From Siphonodentalium dalli (lineage: Eukaryota; Mollusca; Scaphopoda; Gadilida; Siphonodentaliidae): a stretch of 64,000 nucleotides of DNA. The notes under the pieces were generated by a model. The model did not search any database, was not told the origin of the DNA, and worked only from the letters and a program-made list of their open reading frames with translations. Both the position numbers and the translations under genes were made by a program. The stretch is taken from assembly GCA_032622095.1 (NCBI GenBank), contig CP136067.1, positions 121,123,030 through 121,187,029 of the forward strand, read 5' to 3'. This document shows positions 1 through 10,072 of the stretch, in pieces. The first letter of the stretch is position 1; each line of letters starts with the position of its first letter.

Positions 1-218
1 CTATGTACAATAAGAATTATAATATGCATATATACATAATTTTCTGGAATTAAATGCCACAAACAGCTAAGCTCAACATGTGTACTTGTCCTGAAACAGC
101 CTACTTTTCCGTCATAGTATATTCAAAATTTCGAGTTGGCAATTTCGACTCGAATTCGAATCGAATTTGACTTTCGAATCGAATCTCAAATCGAATATCG
201 AATATTCGCAGCAGCCTA
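1..218 (-). mobile_element. hAT-like element terminus, cut by left window edge
   Basis: This stretch is the reverse complement of 50711-50922, the left end of the complete hAT-like element at 50711-52506. Both share the TAGGCTSCTGCGAATATTCG-type end and the same run of ATTCGATTCGA-like repeats. The terminal bases here end at 218 and (GATGAT)n sequence follows at once, so any target duplication would begin at 219. The rest of the element lies to the left of the window. Confidence 0.8.
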
Positions 219-690
219 CCACGATGATGAGGTTGACAAAGATGAACTGTGGAGCTGACAGATATAGCCTATGACGATGATGATGACGTTGCTGATGATT
301 AAGATGTTGACACAATAATAAGGGGATGCACGACGAGGATGATAATGCACGATGATGATGTTGATGATGATGATGATGATTATGATGAAGTGATGAAGAT
401 GACGAAGATGTCGATGATGGGCGGTGAAGACGATGAAGGCGGCAGAGATGACGATGACATTGATGACGATGGCGATAACAATGTGGATGCAGGACGATGA
501 ACATGATGATGATGATCGATGATGATGACGATGATGATGTCGGTGATGATGAGATGAGGCAACGATGACAATGATAACAATGACGATAATGATGGACGGC
601 AATGATGACAGCGATGATAGTGATGATGATGATTATGATGATGTTGATGATGATGATGAAGAAGATGATAATGATGATTACACAAACAAC
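219..690. repeat. Degenerate GAT/GAC trinucleotide microsatellite
   Basis: About 470 bases are built almost wholly from GAT, GAC and ATG triplets with scattered changes. The His/Ile/Ser-rich open frames it yields on the minus strand follow from the triplet composition and are not genes. It abuts the end of a hAT-like element at 218. Confidence 0.85.
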
Positions 691-960
691 GGACCCCGTC
701 ACTTGATGTACATACAACTGTAAATATGTTACATAACTCTATATTTTGAGCATAATGGTACGATTGCATCTGAGTTATCAATAAAGCACACAGAAAACTG
801 CCACAATAATGTTGATTAGAACATAGTGCCTCACTATTCCACGGCACTCTTTAAGCCGAGCTTTTAGTGTTGAGCAGGTCACCATAAATTACTCTCAAAG
901 AATAATCGCCACAGTGTTAAGTGTTTTGCTTACCATACACTATTTACAGATTGTAATAAA

Positions 961-1103
961 ATGGCAGGAATTGAATAACAACACCTTTATAGACTCATTA
1001 GCGTAATATGCACATGAGCTGTCGGCCTTCTGTGAATGCCGAAAGCTTGCATGTATTATACACTAATGAGTCTATAAAGGTGTTATCATTCAATTCCTGC
1101 CAT
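961..1103. mobile_element. Palindromic MITE, 143 bp
   Basis: The segment starts with ATGGCAGGAATTGAATAAC and ends with its near reverse complement. Both arms contain ACACCTTTATAGACTCATTA, with a ~35-bp spacer. No coding capacity is visible. The superfamily is not assigned because no convincing target duplication was found. Confidence 0.7.
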
Positions 1104-1483
1104 CTTATAAGGCCATTCAACAAAGATTGCTTGGTTATAATTGTTTTTTTTCTGGAATAGTGTTGGGAGGGATATATTTTTTTTGTATTCATATTGGGAG
1201 GGGTATAGATTGAATAAAAGCTGCAAATACATGAACGAATTTGCATATATTTTACATGGTCAGTATATATACGTTATGTATCCAGTCACTTCTTAGGGTG
1301 TTCTCCTAGGGGGTATTCTGGGGTAGTTCTGCAATACAAAAAAAAATGAATTTTTCTTGCACTGGCAGCTGGCACGAGATGAAATTTAGGGGTGGGCGCC
1401 TATGATAACCGAACAATCTTTGTTGAATGGCCTAACTTGATTGAGACTCATACACCTATACATCTATATATTGTAAGTAAGAG
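1104..1483. other. Downstream region of the CLCC1-like gene
   Basis: AT-rich sequence with T-tracts at 1143-1150 and 1181-1188. It follows, on the minus strand, the stop codon of the CLCC1-like frame and would be 3' UTR or flank. No canonical AATAAA signal on the minus strand was found here. No repeat family recognised elsewhere in the window is present. Confidence 0.4.
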
Positions 1484-1801
1484 TCAATGCTCTGCATCCC
1501 CTTTAATCCTCCGCTTTCTCACAGAACCGTTTGTTTCTGTCCAATGCTTGGGGACTTTCTTTGCTAATATTCTCATCTGTATTGGAGTCCGAGGCTCAAA
1601 CCTCATGAACAATGGAATGGTAATCCGGTAACTGCACAGCATAACAAATAACAACAACAACGTCACAAACAGCGTCAGTAGAATGACGGGCTGCCACTGG
1701 AACGGAATCTCACTGAAGAACAGTCTCATACACTTTCCAAGGCCGCTGGCGACCAGTTCACACGGATGGATGATACATTTGGTGAGAAGTGACGAAACAA
1801 C
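1484..1801 (-). CDS. CLCC1: CLCC1-like chloride channel, third recognised exon (C-terminal TM region)
   Basis: The exon begins after a clean acceptor (ATATCTTGCAG, just above 1801) in phase 0, matching the phase-0 donor of the exon at 9869-10024. It encodes VVSSLLTKCIIHPCELVASG, then GLGKCMRLFFSEIP, then the hydrophobic segment PVILLTLFVTLLLLFVMLCS. This order matches the vertebrate CLCC1 block that carries the conserved [25 protein letters not shown]-type segment followed by the last membrane helix. After that helix the frame has about 45 mostly basic residues and stops at TGA (1484-1486). Vertebrate CLCC1 has a much longer disordered tail, so either this is a short-tailed form or the real exon ends earlier at a donor and the last codons are intron. 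CLCC1 sits in the ER membrane and affects ER chloride and calcium balance. Confidence 0.75.
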   Translation of the reverse strand, partial: VVSSLLTKCIIHPCELVASGLGKCMRLFFSEIPFQWQPVILLTLFVTLLLLFVMLCSYRITIPLFMRFEPRTPIQMRILAKKVPKHWTETNGSVRKRRIKGDAEH

Positions 1802-1823
1802 CTGCAAGATATTTAGAGTCATC

Positions 1824-1982
1824 TACAGTAATGCCCTAAATAATCAACTCTTTAACCACAGCAGAATCTCTCTCACTGAGAACTTTCCGATGAATGGCAA
1901 CAAGCCATATTTCTGACTAAATCCTGAAAAGTTACCCATAATTCTGCTGTGGTTAAGGAGTCGATTATTTAGGGCATTTCTA
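1824..1982. mobile_element. Family Y palindrome, left arm partly deleted
   Basis: It starts TACAGTAATGCCCTAAATAA and ends with the inverse of that sequence. The right arm is complete, but most of the left arm is missing between 'cagcagaat' and the palindrome centre near 1876. It lies 23 bp upstream (minus strand) of the acceptor of the CLCC1-like exon at 1484-1801. Confidence 0.85.
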
Positions 1983-1989
1983 TACTAAA

Positions 1990-2300
1990 TGGATTCACAC
2001 ACTCAGTTATAAAAGTATACATTGAATGATCTATCATTCACCTGGAGGGTGTTCAGATTATAAAAGATGACAGACAGAAAAACAGATAACACAAGAGCAG
2101 AATGCTTCATATTCATTGGTGGGAAATCTTTATAACAACGAACCATGGTAATAAATATCTGTGCCTAGTTTTAAAACAATTGACTGAAAAATGTAGGAAT
2201 ACAAGCTCGGACAGAATTACATCCAAGGACAGACAGCTAGACAGACGGACGGATGAATGGACGGACAAGCGTATTCCAATATACCCCCCATAATTTTTTA
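1990..2300. repeat. Family W repeat followed by a 'gacggacgg' LINE-like stretch
   Basis: The motif 'aaaagtatacattg(g)aatg' with 'gtctatcatt' and 'tggaggg.gttcag' recurs near 26655, 27775, 28285, 37555 and 62500, so 1990-2100 is one dispersed copy. From 2220 the sequence becomes purine-rich GACAGACGGACGG and ends in 'ataccccccat', the same style as 33325-33430. No reverse transcriptase frame is visible. Confidence 0.5.
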
Positions 2301-2516
2301 CGGGTGGAATAATAACATAATACTGTTCTCAGTAGACTTCTTTGTTTTTCGTTTATTTGTAATATGCTCTTCATGTTGAAATATTTTCCCATTCTTTGCA
2401 ATATTGCTTGGCTCATTAAACACGCAGATATCAGATGGAAATTAAAAGGATGCCGTATTACAGCTAATCACCACTGCTTTGATAAATGAGTATGTGTAGC
2501 TTCTTGTAAATATATG

Positions 2517-3769
2517 CAAGGCTTGAAAATAATGTGTCTGTCATTTGCAGAATGAGGTCCCCAGGGGGTGAATTTAGTGATGCTATCCCAGGCCTTCAGG
2601 TTTCAAAATTATGTCTAACCTATTTTTCCTTCGCCTGGCTTAGGTTTAGGTAACCCATACCATAGATTATCAGGAGAGTTACACAAACTGTTATAATCAC
2701 TACAACTGGTATTATTAACTACAGATAGGCAACTCATTGAACTACCGTAATAAATTTGAATGTCTCATTTTGGGACTTGATTGAGCAAAAATTAAGGTGA
2801 GAATTAGTTATTGCGAGACCTGCATATATAAAACTTTGGCATAACCTGTTTTTCTTTCGCGGCATTTTCATTTTAGATGACCTCCAGGTGAAATGAACTG
2901 TCGTTCGCCTCAAATTTGCAGGCATTATCCCACACTGTGGGCAGGCATCACTAAATTCACCTTCTGGGGACCTAATTCTGCTTAGGCCTCATCTTCTGGG
3001 AAGTATCTATAGTCACAAATTAACATTGTTTTTAGTAATTTTTCCCTTCTTTTCAGTTTCTATATGCCCTAATTTGCAGAAGATAAATTGCATAATCAAG
3101 TTTACTAATGGGTGAACATCAACAAATTTAACTGGGGAACTTCAATCTGATCCAACTCTGTGTTATTGGTTACAGGAAAATAGTCCGATTTCTCTCCCCT
3201 GAATTCTGTCATCTGCACTCGCGAGACATTTTTTTGTAAACGGGCTCCGTTCGTCCATCCATTCGTCCGTCACACTTTTGAGTACCTTCATGGTGTAATC
3301 ATCTCCTCCTACATATTTCATCCCAGAGATTTGATACTTCAGAATATTGTTGCCCATATATTTTTTGACGGAGTTATTAACCCTTTTTGACTTAGAAAAT
3401 GTCAACATTTTTTATAATTTTCTGTACGAGGGTACCTTCATGGTGTAATCAACAGTTTTGATCGTAGATATTTGAAACTTCAGAGTATTGTTACCCACAT
3501 ATTGGAGATGTGCAACATATATATAGATGACAGAAAACTTATTTTTTTACGGAGTTATTAACCCTTTTCTACTTATTTAAGAAAGTGGCACCGACTTGCC
3601 ACGTTGTCGGGAGACACTGTGGTCGGCTGACCTTTTATTCAAATTGTTACGATAACTTTTTTTCTATTTTATATATTTGTCAGCTCTGGTGCGGGATAGT
3701 GTCACTAAATTCAACCCCTTCCCTGGGGACCTAATTCTGCAAACGACAGACACACTATTTCAAGGCTTG
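2517..3769. mobile_element. Family X hAT-like element with nested insertions
   Basis: The left end CAAGGCTTGAAAATAATGTG (2517) and right end ...CACTATTTCAAGGCTTG (3769) are inverted copies. The flanks are aatatatg and catatatg, an 8-bp target duplication with one mismatch. Interior X sequence (2930-3150) is split by unrelated DNA at about 2600-2925 and 3160-3660. The second insert shares 'gggctccgt.cgtcc' and 'gagtaccttcatggtgtaat' with 57620-57790. Confidence 0.75.
3160..3660. repeat. Dispersed repeat shared with 57590-57800
   Basis: Contains 'acgggctccgttcgtccatc', then 'gagtaccttcatggtgtaat' and 'cagaatattgttgcccatat'. The same ordered blocks occur at 57620-57780. Within this copy 'gtaccttcatggtgtaatca' occurs twice (about 3281 and 3430), so it is internally repetitive. 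It sits inside a family X element. No coding domain is recognised. Confidence 0.6.
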
Positions 3770-4084
3770 CATATATGGACAAGCAACCACTGATTAACTA
3801 TATTAAAGAGTTACAATTTTAATGAGACTTTAGTAGGCAATACCGCATATCTTACCAATTTATTATAGAAATAACTCACTGCTATATGCATCACACATTG
3901 GAACATATCCAATAACACCTAAAAAACTGTTTCTGGGTCTCAAAAAGGTATGGAACCTCTTTTTGAGACCTAAGTATTTTTTGGGGCCAGATTTTAAATA
4001 TTTCGTCCATGGTCAGCCCAGCAATCGTCATGATGTGCCCAAATTCCACGAATCTAAATGCCTGAATTCAACATCAGGTCTGAA

Positions 4085-4215
4085 AATATGGTATAGAACA
4101 TTTGTAGAATGAGGTCCCTAGAGGGGGAATTTAGTCACACTACCCCGCACAGTGGGCTAACATCGACAAATTATCCTCTGGGGACCTAATTTTGCTTGGC
4201 CTCATCTACTATGGG
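4085..4215. mobile_element. Family X terminal hairpin (partial copy)
   Basis: Holds the X hairpin: 'gaatgaggtccctagagggg' followed by its inverse ending 'tggggacctaattttgc'. Only one end of the element is present and no target duplication could be set. Confidence 0.6.
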
Positions 4216-4918
4216 AGACCTACACTCAGATTTAAAGGATTACTATCCTCATGAAACAACAAAACTCTATCGGAAAGCCACCCCTATTGTGATCACAATG
4301 ATCCAAGTCCCATAAAAATCGCGTAATAAATAAGCCGAGAAATAAATAAATAATACCACCACCGGTTGTCGGCTATCTCCGTCGCAAAACCTCGCATGAC
4401 ATCAAGCGAGGTAAACTAATTAAAAACAGGGAATCGGAGTTGGAGTTAATTATGTCTACCTATATGGCGATGGAAAATCCGGAATCGACATCAGCGCGTG
4501 AATGTAATGGAATTACTGCGGGGCATATCAATAGCATTTGGGTGAATTGGTGAATTGTCATCGCGCGGTGAGTTATCTTCACTTGTGATTTGTCTTAAGT
4601 GCTGTTTGGAAAGTTACGGTATTGTTTTGACAACAAATATAGAGGGACGATTGGGCGGGGTAGATAATACTTTCGTATTAAGCTTATAAAAACACGAGCC
4701 GGCATGTGAACTTTATTCGGGTGCGTGTTCGCGATGTTGTTTTAATTTTCCGTATATATGCCCCGAGTGTCCCGTATTTACAATCATTCATTCATTCTAG
4801 TGACTCTCAGTTAGGCATATGCTGTATTCATTTCCAAACGATGTTCGTTTACGTGACATTTGGCAGGATTTCTGTGGGAAACCCGTTGCGCAAAATCAGA
4901 AACCGATTACATATACCA

Positions 4919-5728
4919 AATAAAGAGCATTTAATTTGACGAGTCAGTCATGGTTACGAAAACATACAATTGCAGTTAAAGTGGGGAGTATGTTGATGAA
5001 TAATTCACGATGACAACTATTCTAAGTCGAGTCCCCATTTCCTTCACCATGACTCAATAAAGAGCGTTCCATGTTAAGAGTTTTCCTAATATGGTATGAA
5101 TAAAAAGAGTTTAATAAAGCGGAAATTGCTATGACAATGATGGAAGGATATATAAAGCATGCATATCGGAAGTTCATGTACATGTATTGACCTGTATTGT
5201 TGTAATCAGTAAACAATCACTAGAACAACTGTTCTAAGTCGAGTCCCTTTACCTTGACGCAATAAAGAGCGTTCACTATTACGATATATTGCGAATAAAG
5301 AGCACTTGAATATGTGATTCCATATTAAACCGGATTATTATCCCTCCTTCAAAAAGTGTTATATATGATTGGATGTTTATAACCCTATTGTTATGCGTAA
5401 TTGACACATAGAGGTCGATTTATGACCTGGATATTCAATAGACCGCACCGCTAGAGTGCTAATTTTATAGGCCAATAATCATGCATAGATGCAGTGAATT
5501 TCCATCAGTGACAGTCGGCTAGATTGTTTTGGGGTGGGGGAAGCAATATTCCGAAATATATATAAACACCATATTGCCCAAATATATACATGATTCATAA
5601 CCAAGGAAAAATGAACATATCATATTGGTAATGAATGACTTGATTATAATTGATTAAATCCGACAGCAATAAACCAATTTTGTGTTGTTTTACCGCGTTA
5701 CGATAATTAAAACGAAACGCTCTTTATT
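4919..5728. repeat. Recurring AATAAAGAGC motif, five exact copies
   Basis: The ten-mer AATAAAGAGC occurs at 4919, 5056, 5261 and 5294 on the plus strand and at 5719-5728 on the minus strand. Two copies (5056 and 5261) are each preceded by 'ttctaagtcgagtccc', so part of this is a local ~205-bp degenerate duplication (about 5020-5070 and 5228-5275). Function unknown. Confidence 0.6.
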
Positions 5729-6138
5729 GACACACGACTAATGGCATCTGGAAATTGGAATGTTTACGAGATGATAATTGCCTAATAACTGTGCAAGTCT
5801 TCGCGTATATATGCAATCTTGATATGCATATATAATATAACTTGGACTATTCCGGTAACGAAAAAATATATATAAACAGGAGCACGCGTTTATATAGATA
5901 AATGCGCGCAAAACTGAATAATATACGGGCATGGCTTTATAGTAACAACACATTGCGATACATATAATAATAGTAATAATAACAACACGATAAAGACATT
6001 TAATTACGAGAGAGGCGATGTTTTCGGCGAAGTTTTGCATTCGCAGTGTGATAACGCGACAATCTTCAAAGGCCGCGATCGACTACATGCAAACTTAAAA
6101 TACCGCCGTCGCGTATCTATGCGTTGTCAATGAGTTAC

Positions 6139-6208
6139 CACGTGATCGATCACGTGCTATGCTTCTGTTTACATGTGACAATCACGTGATCGGGCTGATG
6201 ATCACGTG
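6139..6208. promoter_or_regulatory. Cluster of four CACGTG E-boxes
   Basis: Perfect CACGTG hexamers lie at 6139-6144, 6151-6156, 6183-6188 and 6203-6208. The last has the context ATCACGTGAC, close to the CLEAR-type element bound by TFEB/MITF-class factors; USF, MYC and CLOCK bHLH factors share the core. Four sites in 70 bases in otherwise AT-rich DNA suggest an enhancer or promoter. It lies within an intron of the CLCC1-like gene, and which gene it serves is unknown. Confidence 0.45.
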
Positions 6209-7429
6209 ACTTCGTCTACAACAAAATCTTCGGCTAACTTCGGAATTTTTTTTAATCGTTATAAAAATAACGATTGGCGGCCGAATATTAGATTATATGC
6301 GCCCAATGGACATTTTATATATATATTATCAGTATATTGAAAGAAAATAATATTGTTTTTTCAGGACCGTATTCCTTTAAGTTCCCAAATGGAGAAGATT
6401 TGGGGACATTGAGAGACTAAACAAAATTAACTGAATTTTTCTATATAAACGAGAGAGTACAAGTCTCATTCCACTTTCTCAGAAAACATATCTGATTGCT
6501 GATGGTGACAATTCACTTGAAGAGCTGAACCCAAGCGAACTCAGTTACACTATATTTTAATACAAAAAGTATTGGTACACCAAATTCCTAATTACCTAAG
6601 TTATCACTTAACAAGCAATTTACTTACGACAACTCATACCGACCTATGCTTGACTAAGACAGTTAGGCTTCCCTTGCTAAACTATAAACTTGTAAAAAAA
6701 ATATTGCAACTACAAAACTGCATTCTTGGAAAATACCAGCCCTTTTACATCCCGGTTCACACCAACCCCATCCAGGCAATCCCTGACATGGAATAGCATC
6801 ATATTTTAACTTGATCATTACACTCTTCATATATGAAAGATAAGTCCTCAAATAAGTTTGCTGGTAAATGGCGACAAAAGGTTTTTATTAATTTTGACAC
6901 GACACCTGACTCGGATTGGGCCAAAACAATGCTCTTAATTTCAGTTATTTTTTTTATATACAATAACTGAAAATTTCTGCTACAGTCAAACTTCGTTAAG
7001 TCGAACGTCGGTAACTCGAATACCACACTTAAGTCGAAGCCATCGCCTGGTCCCTGCTGAGCTTGTGTGCAAAGCCATTAGAATAATTATGGTTAAGTCG
7101 AAGGTGGATAAGTCGAAATTCCGCTTAAGTCGAAACGAAATTTGGTCCCACAGCCAGCTTATAACACTAATTACTATGGTTAAGTCGAAGTGCCGTCGGC
7201 GACGCATCGCCATGTGACTATAACTCAGTGTGATTCTATTCAATAGCCTAAAAAGCTGTGAAGTTTCCTGGAGTCTTTATTTGTCCTAAGGCATTGTTTA
7301 TTTAACATATATATTAACGAGGTGTGTGGGTCAATTTCTCGTGTGAGGATTAGAAGTGTTGACAGACGAAATGAAAATCATATTTAAACGGCCCGATACA
7401 GAGAATAACGAGAATAATTTCATTCAGTC

Positions 7430-7720
7430 ATGTCTTCCCAAAACGAAAACAATGTTCCAAACGAAGAAATGCGCCATCCATCTAACGATGGAAAGAAAAA
7501 AATGGACGTTAAAAGCATAGAAGAGTGGCTTCTTGCAGCGACTGGCGGCAAAGGAACAAAGAGAAAAATTGAGACGCACAGAATTGAGATGAAATACGAA
7601 GCCCTAATTCTCATCGAAAGCGGTCAGACATCAAAATTAGATATCGCTAAAATGTTTAAAGTCGCAGCCAGTACTTTGTCAACGTGGATCAAGAAAAAAG
7701 ACGAGATAAAAGAGGGCTAG
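7430..7720 (+). pseudogene. Tigger transposase N-terminal fragment (CENP-B/Psq-type HTH)
   Basis: A 96-codon frame starts at ATG 7430 and stops at TAG 7718-7720. Residues ~45-90 (RIEMKYEALILIESGQTSKL, then IAKMFKVAASTLSTWIKKKD) form the Psq/CENP-B N-terminal helix-turn-helix that Tigger-class transposases use to bind their own ends. A full transposase would go on into a second CENPB-type HTH and a DDE domain; both are absent because of an internal deletion after ~7735. The product could at most bind DNA. It lies wholly inside the element at 6981-8408. Confidence 0.85.
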
Positions 7721-7769
7721 AAAGTTATTCATCGATACATCGAGGCTATTGACAAGAAGGCTTAACTAA

Positions 7770-8043
7770 ATTTGAATGTTCTCGATGCCATGACACTGAT
7801 GCAGCAATCGTGGGCCAATGTGACGGAGATGACAGTCACCAACTGCTTTAGGCATTGTAGCTTCGAAATATCGATGACGCAATGCATAGCTGCGACATTG
7901 TGATGCGTTATCTTATGGCGCAAGCAAACACGGCCGACGACCTTATGAACATGCTGGGAATCAGCGATAAAATAAAGAAAGAATCAATTACCAGATACAT
8001 GAAGAAACCACAGTCCCTGATCACCAGTCACTTCCAATCCTGA
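7770..8043 (+). pseudogene. Tigger transposase C-terminal remnant
   Basis: Plus-strand reading gives LDAMTLMQQSWANVTEMTVT followed by NCFRHCSFE, the usual region just after the DDE core in Tigger transposases. After a frame change come NMLGISDKIKKESITRYMKK and a stop at 8041-8043. It is not in one frame with the fragment at 7430-7720. The join near 7735-7770 marks where the catalytic domain was lost. Confidence 0.75.
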
Positions 8044-8408
8044 ATCCCAATTTTTGTAAATACCATTGTAACCACTTCCGGGTCAAAAGTACTTTTGTTA
8101 TTTCTACAGCGAATTTGTTGATGTTATCTTATTATATTCTGTGTTTTTATTATATTATTTAATAAATAATCTTAACAAATATCATCTCGTCTGTTGTATG
8201 TTATCAGCATAGTCACTGCCTATTGATTTAGCGTGGGTATATAGCGTGCACACGGTTGAAAACAGTTATTCTCGGATCGATATGAATTCAACTACATGTA
8301 GTTGTAATTTGTGGTCACCAAATGGTCGAAACGGTTAAGTCGAACACTCGGATAACTCGAAGTAATCCAACGGTCCCTTGCGATTCGACTTAACGAAGTT
8401 TAACTGTA

Positions 8409-9086
8409 TTATACATAATTAATGACAGAATCAGTTATTATACATGATAACTAGTTATTCGTTTTAACAGTAATATATATAATTTGTTGGAACATATTTT
8501 ACCAATGTTGGTGCCCCTCCCATTTTAACTCATTTTTCATCCCTGACTTAGGCAATGTAAGTTTTAAACTGTACCATTATCTTCCTTGTAAAAAGTTATA
8601 TCTGTTAGACCCCTTTGGAGCCCTCCAGCTGGTCCACAGTTAATTTCAATAGCATACAGACAGAAATTCACAAATAGAGATAAGACGAGTATTATTTCCA
8701 ATTTTGGTGAATTAATTTTGGCTTCATACATATGTTGAACCTAAAAAAAAGTGCTGATGTACACATGTTTTGAAAATGTGCTGAAGGGTAAAAAGGGTTT
8801 GTTAATACACTAATGCAGTTATTTCAACTGCATTCCTGAAAGTCTGGTGCCCATTAGCATTTTGTTTTCAGTTCAATTTAATTTTCATTGGAATGTAGAA
8901 AATTATTCTCCAACAGAAATCATGGCAGATGCAAAGCTAAATATCATTTAGAACGAGAATTAAAAACCAGTGTACTCTTCAGCATATTTTCAAAACCTGC
9001 GTACCCTTCAGCACAATTCAAAACCTGTACCCTTCGGCACATTTAAAAACCTGTGTATCCTTCAACATATTTTGGTGAGAGTGATC
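8409..9086. other. Intronic AT-rich DNA with a short local repeat
   Basis: Between the Tigger element and a family X copy. From 8970 to 9080 the phrases 'gtacccttcagca' and 'caaaacctg' recur about four times at 25-35 bp spacing, a small degenerate tandem repeat. Otherwise nothing is recognised. Confidence 0.4.
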
Positions 9087-9094
9087 CCTTCAGC

Positions 9095-9851
9095 CAAGTC
9101 TGAGTTTAATGTGCCTGTAATTTGCAGAATGAGGTCCCCAGAGGGTGAATTTAGTGATGCTATCCCGCATAGAGGGCTGGCATCACTAAATTCACCCTCT
9201 GGGGATCTCATTCTGCTTAGGCCTCATCTCTGGAAAGTTTCTTTATTATCAAATTTCTATAGAAACTTATTCACATAGATTCTTTTCTTTTATAGTTTAT
9301 TTTCTCTATATCACAAATTGGCAGACACATTGCATAATCGAGGTTCCCAATGGGTGTACATCACAATATTCACCATTTAGGAACTTCAATTTGAGATCTA
9401 TGTCTCCCATAGTAGATGAGGCCAAAGCAGAATGAGGTCCCCAGAGGATGAATTTGGTGATGCTAGCCCTCATAGAGGGCTGGCATCACTAAATTCACCC
9501 TCTGGGGATCTCATTCTGCTTAGGCCTCATCTCTGGAAAGTTTCTTTATTATCAAATTTCTATAGAAACTTATTCACATAGATTCTTTTCTTTTATAGTT
9601 TATTTTCTCTATATCACAAATTGGCAGACACATTGCATAATCGAGGTTCCCAATGGGTGTACATCACAATATTCACCATTTAGGAACTTCAATTTGAGAT
9701 CTATGTCTCCCATAGTAGATGAGGCCAAAGCAGAATGAGGTCCCCAGAAAATGAATTTGGTGATGCTAGCCCGCTATGCGGGAAAGTGTCACTAAATTCA
9801 CCCTCTGGGGACCTCATTGTGCAAATGACAGACACACTAAACTCAGACTTA
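9095..9851. mobile_element. Family X hAT-like element with exact 8-bp TSD and internal duplication
   Basis: The ends are CAAGTCTGAGTTTAATGTG (9095) and the inverse ...CACTAAACTCAGACTTA (9851). The exact duplication ccttcagc flanks it (9087-9094 and 9852-9859). A 303-bp internal segment is tandemly duplicated (9181-9427 matches 9484-9730), giving three hairpins. On the minus strand the insertion begins 18 nt into the intron after the CLCC1-like exon at 9869-10024. Confidence 0.9.
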
Positions 9852-9868
9852 CCTTCAGCCATACATAC

Positions 9869-10024
9869 CATTAGTGGAGTGATTTCCCACAGCGGGTCCA
9901 CAAGCACAGCCTGGTGATACTTCTCACATGGATCGTGGTAATTCCATGATATCTGCCAGTTCATCCACAACATAAACGTCTGAATGATAGATAACTTTCT
10001 GGGAGTACATTCTGCTGGCGTGCC
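9869..10024 (-). CDS. CLCC1: CLCC1-like chloride channel, second recognised exon
   Basis: A 156-bp, 52-codon exon with phase 0 at both ends, acceptor TTATGCTTCAG and donor GTATGT. It encodes TFMLWMNWQISWNYHDPCEK followed by YHQAVLVDPLWEITPLM. This aligns with the CLCC1 signature W..SW.Y.DDPC.KYYE.LLVNP.W.VPP.KA, which includes the conserved DPC motif in the loop before the last membrane region. Phases fit both the upstream exon (13492-14156) and the downstream one (1484-1801). Family X sequence lies within 20 nt on both sides. Confidence 0.85.
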
Positions 10025-10039
10025 CTGAAGCATAAATAT

Positions 10040-10069
10040 CAAATGACAGACACACTATTTGCAGGCTTG
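10040..10069. mobile_element. Family X terminal fragment at a splice acceptor
   Basis: Thirty bases matching an X end (caaatgacagacacactatt then gcaggcttg) remain. On the minus strand they lie immediately upstream of 'atatttatgcttcag', so pyrimidines of the X end sit next to the acceptor of the exon at 9869-10024, starting 16 nt away. The rest of this X copy is missing. Confidence 0.7.
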
Positions 10070-10072
10070 TTT

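Larger units (their letters stand above)
4216..6980. other. Large intron of the CLCC1-like gene, mostly single-copy
   Basis: This sequence lies in the ~8-kb intron between the exons at 9869-10024 and 1484-1801. It has less dispersed-repeat content than the rest of the window and more CpG than its surroundings near 4370-4740 and 6050-6300. Two local signals are listed separately: a recurring AATAAAGAGC motif (4919-5728) and a cluster of CACGTG boxes (6139-6208). No coding exon is recognised on either strand. Confidence 0.4.
6981..8408 (+). mobile_element. Tigger/pogo-family DNA transposon, internally deleted
   Basis: The element is bounded by TA dinucleotides and inverted ends TACAGTYAAACTTCGTTAAG (6981 and 8408 inverted). 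Both ends carry further subterminal copies of 'ttaagtcgaa' and 'ataactcgaa'. It is ~1.43 kb long. It keeps the N-terminal DNA-binding part and the C-terminal tail of the transposase but no DDE catalytic domain, so it cannot encode its own transposition. Confidence 0.9.

Noticed and set aside
112-847. Long His/Ile/Ser-rich minus-strand frames near the left edge
   Set aside because: They are translations of a GAT/GAC triplet microsatellite in three frames.
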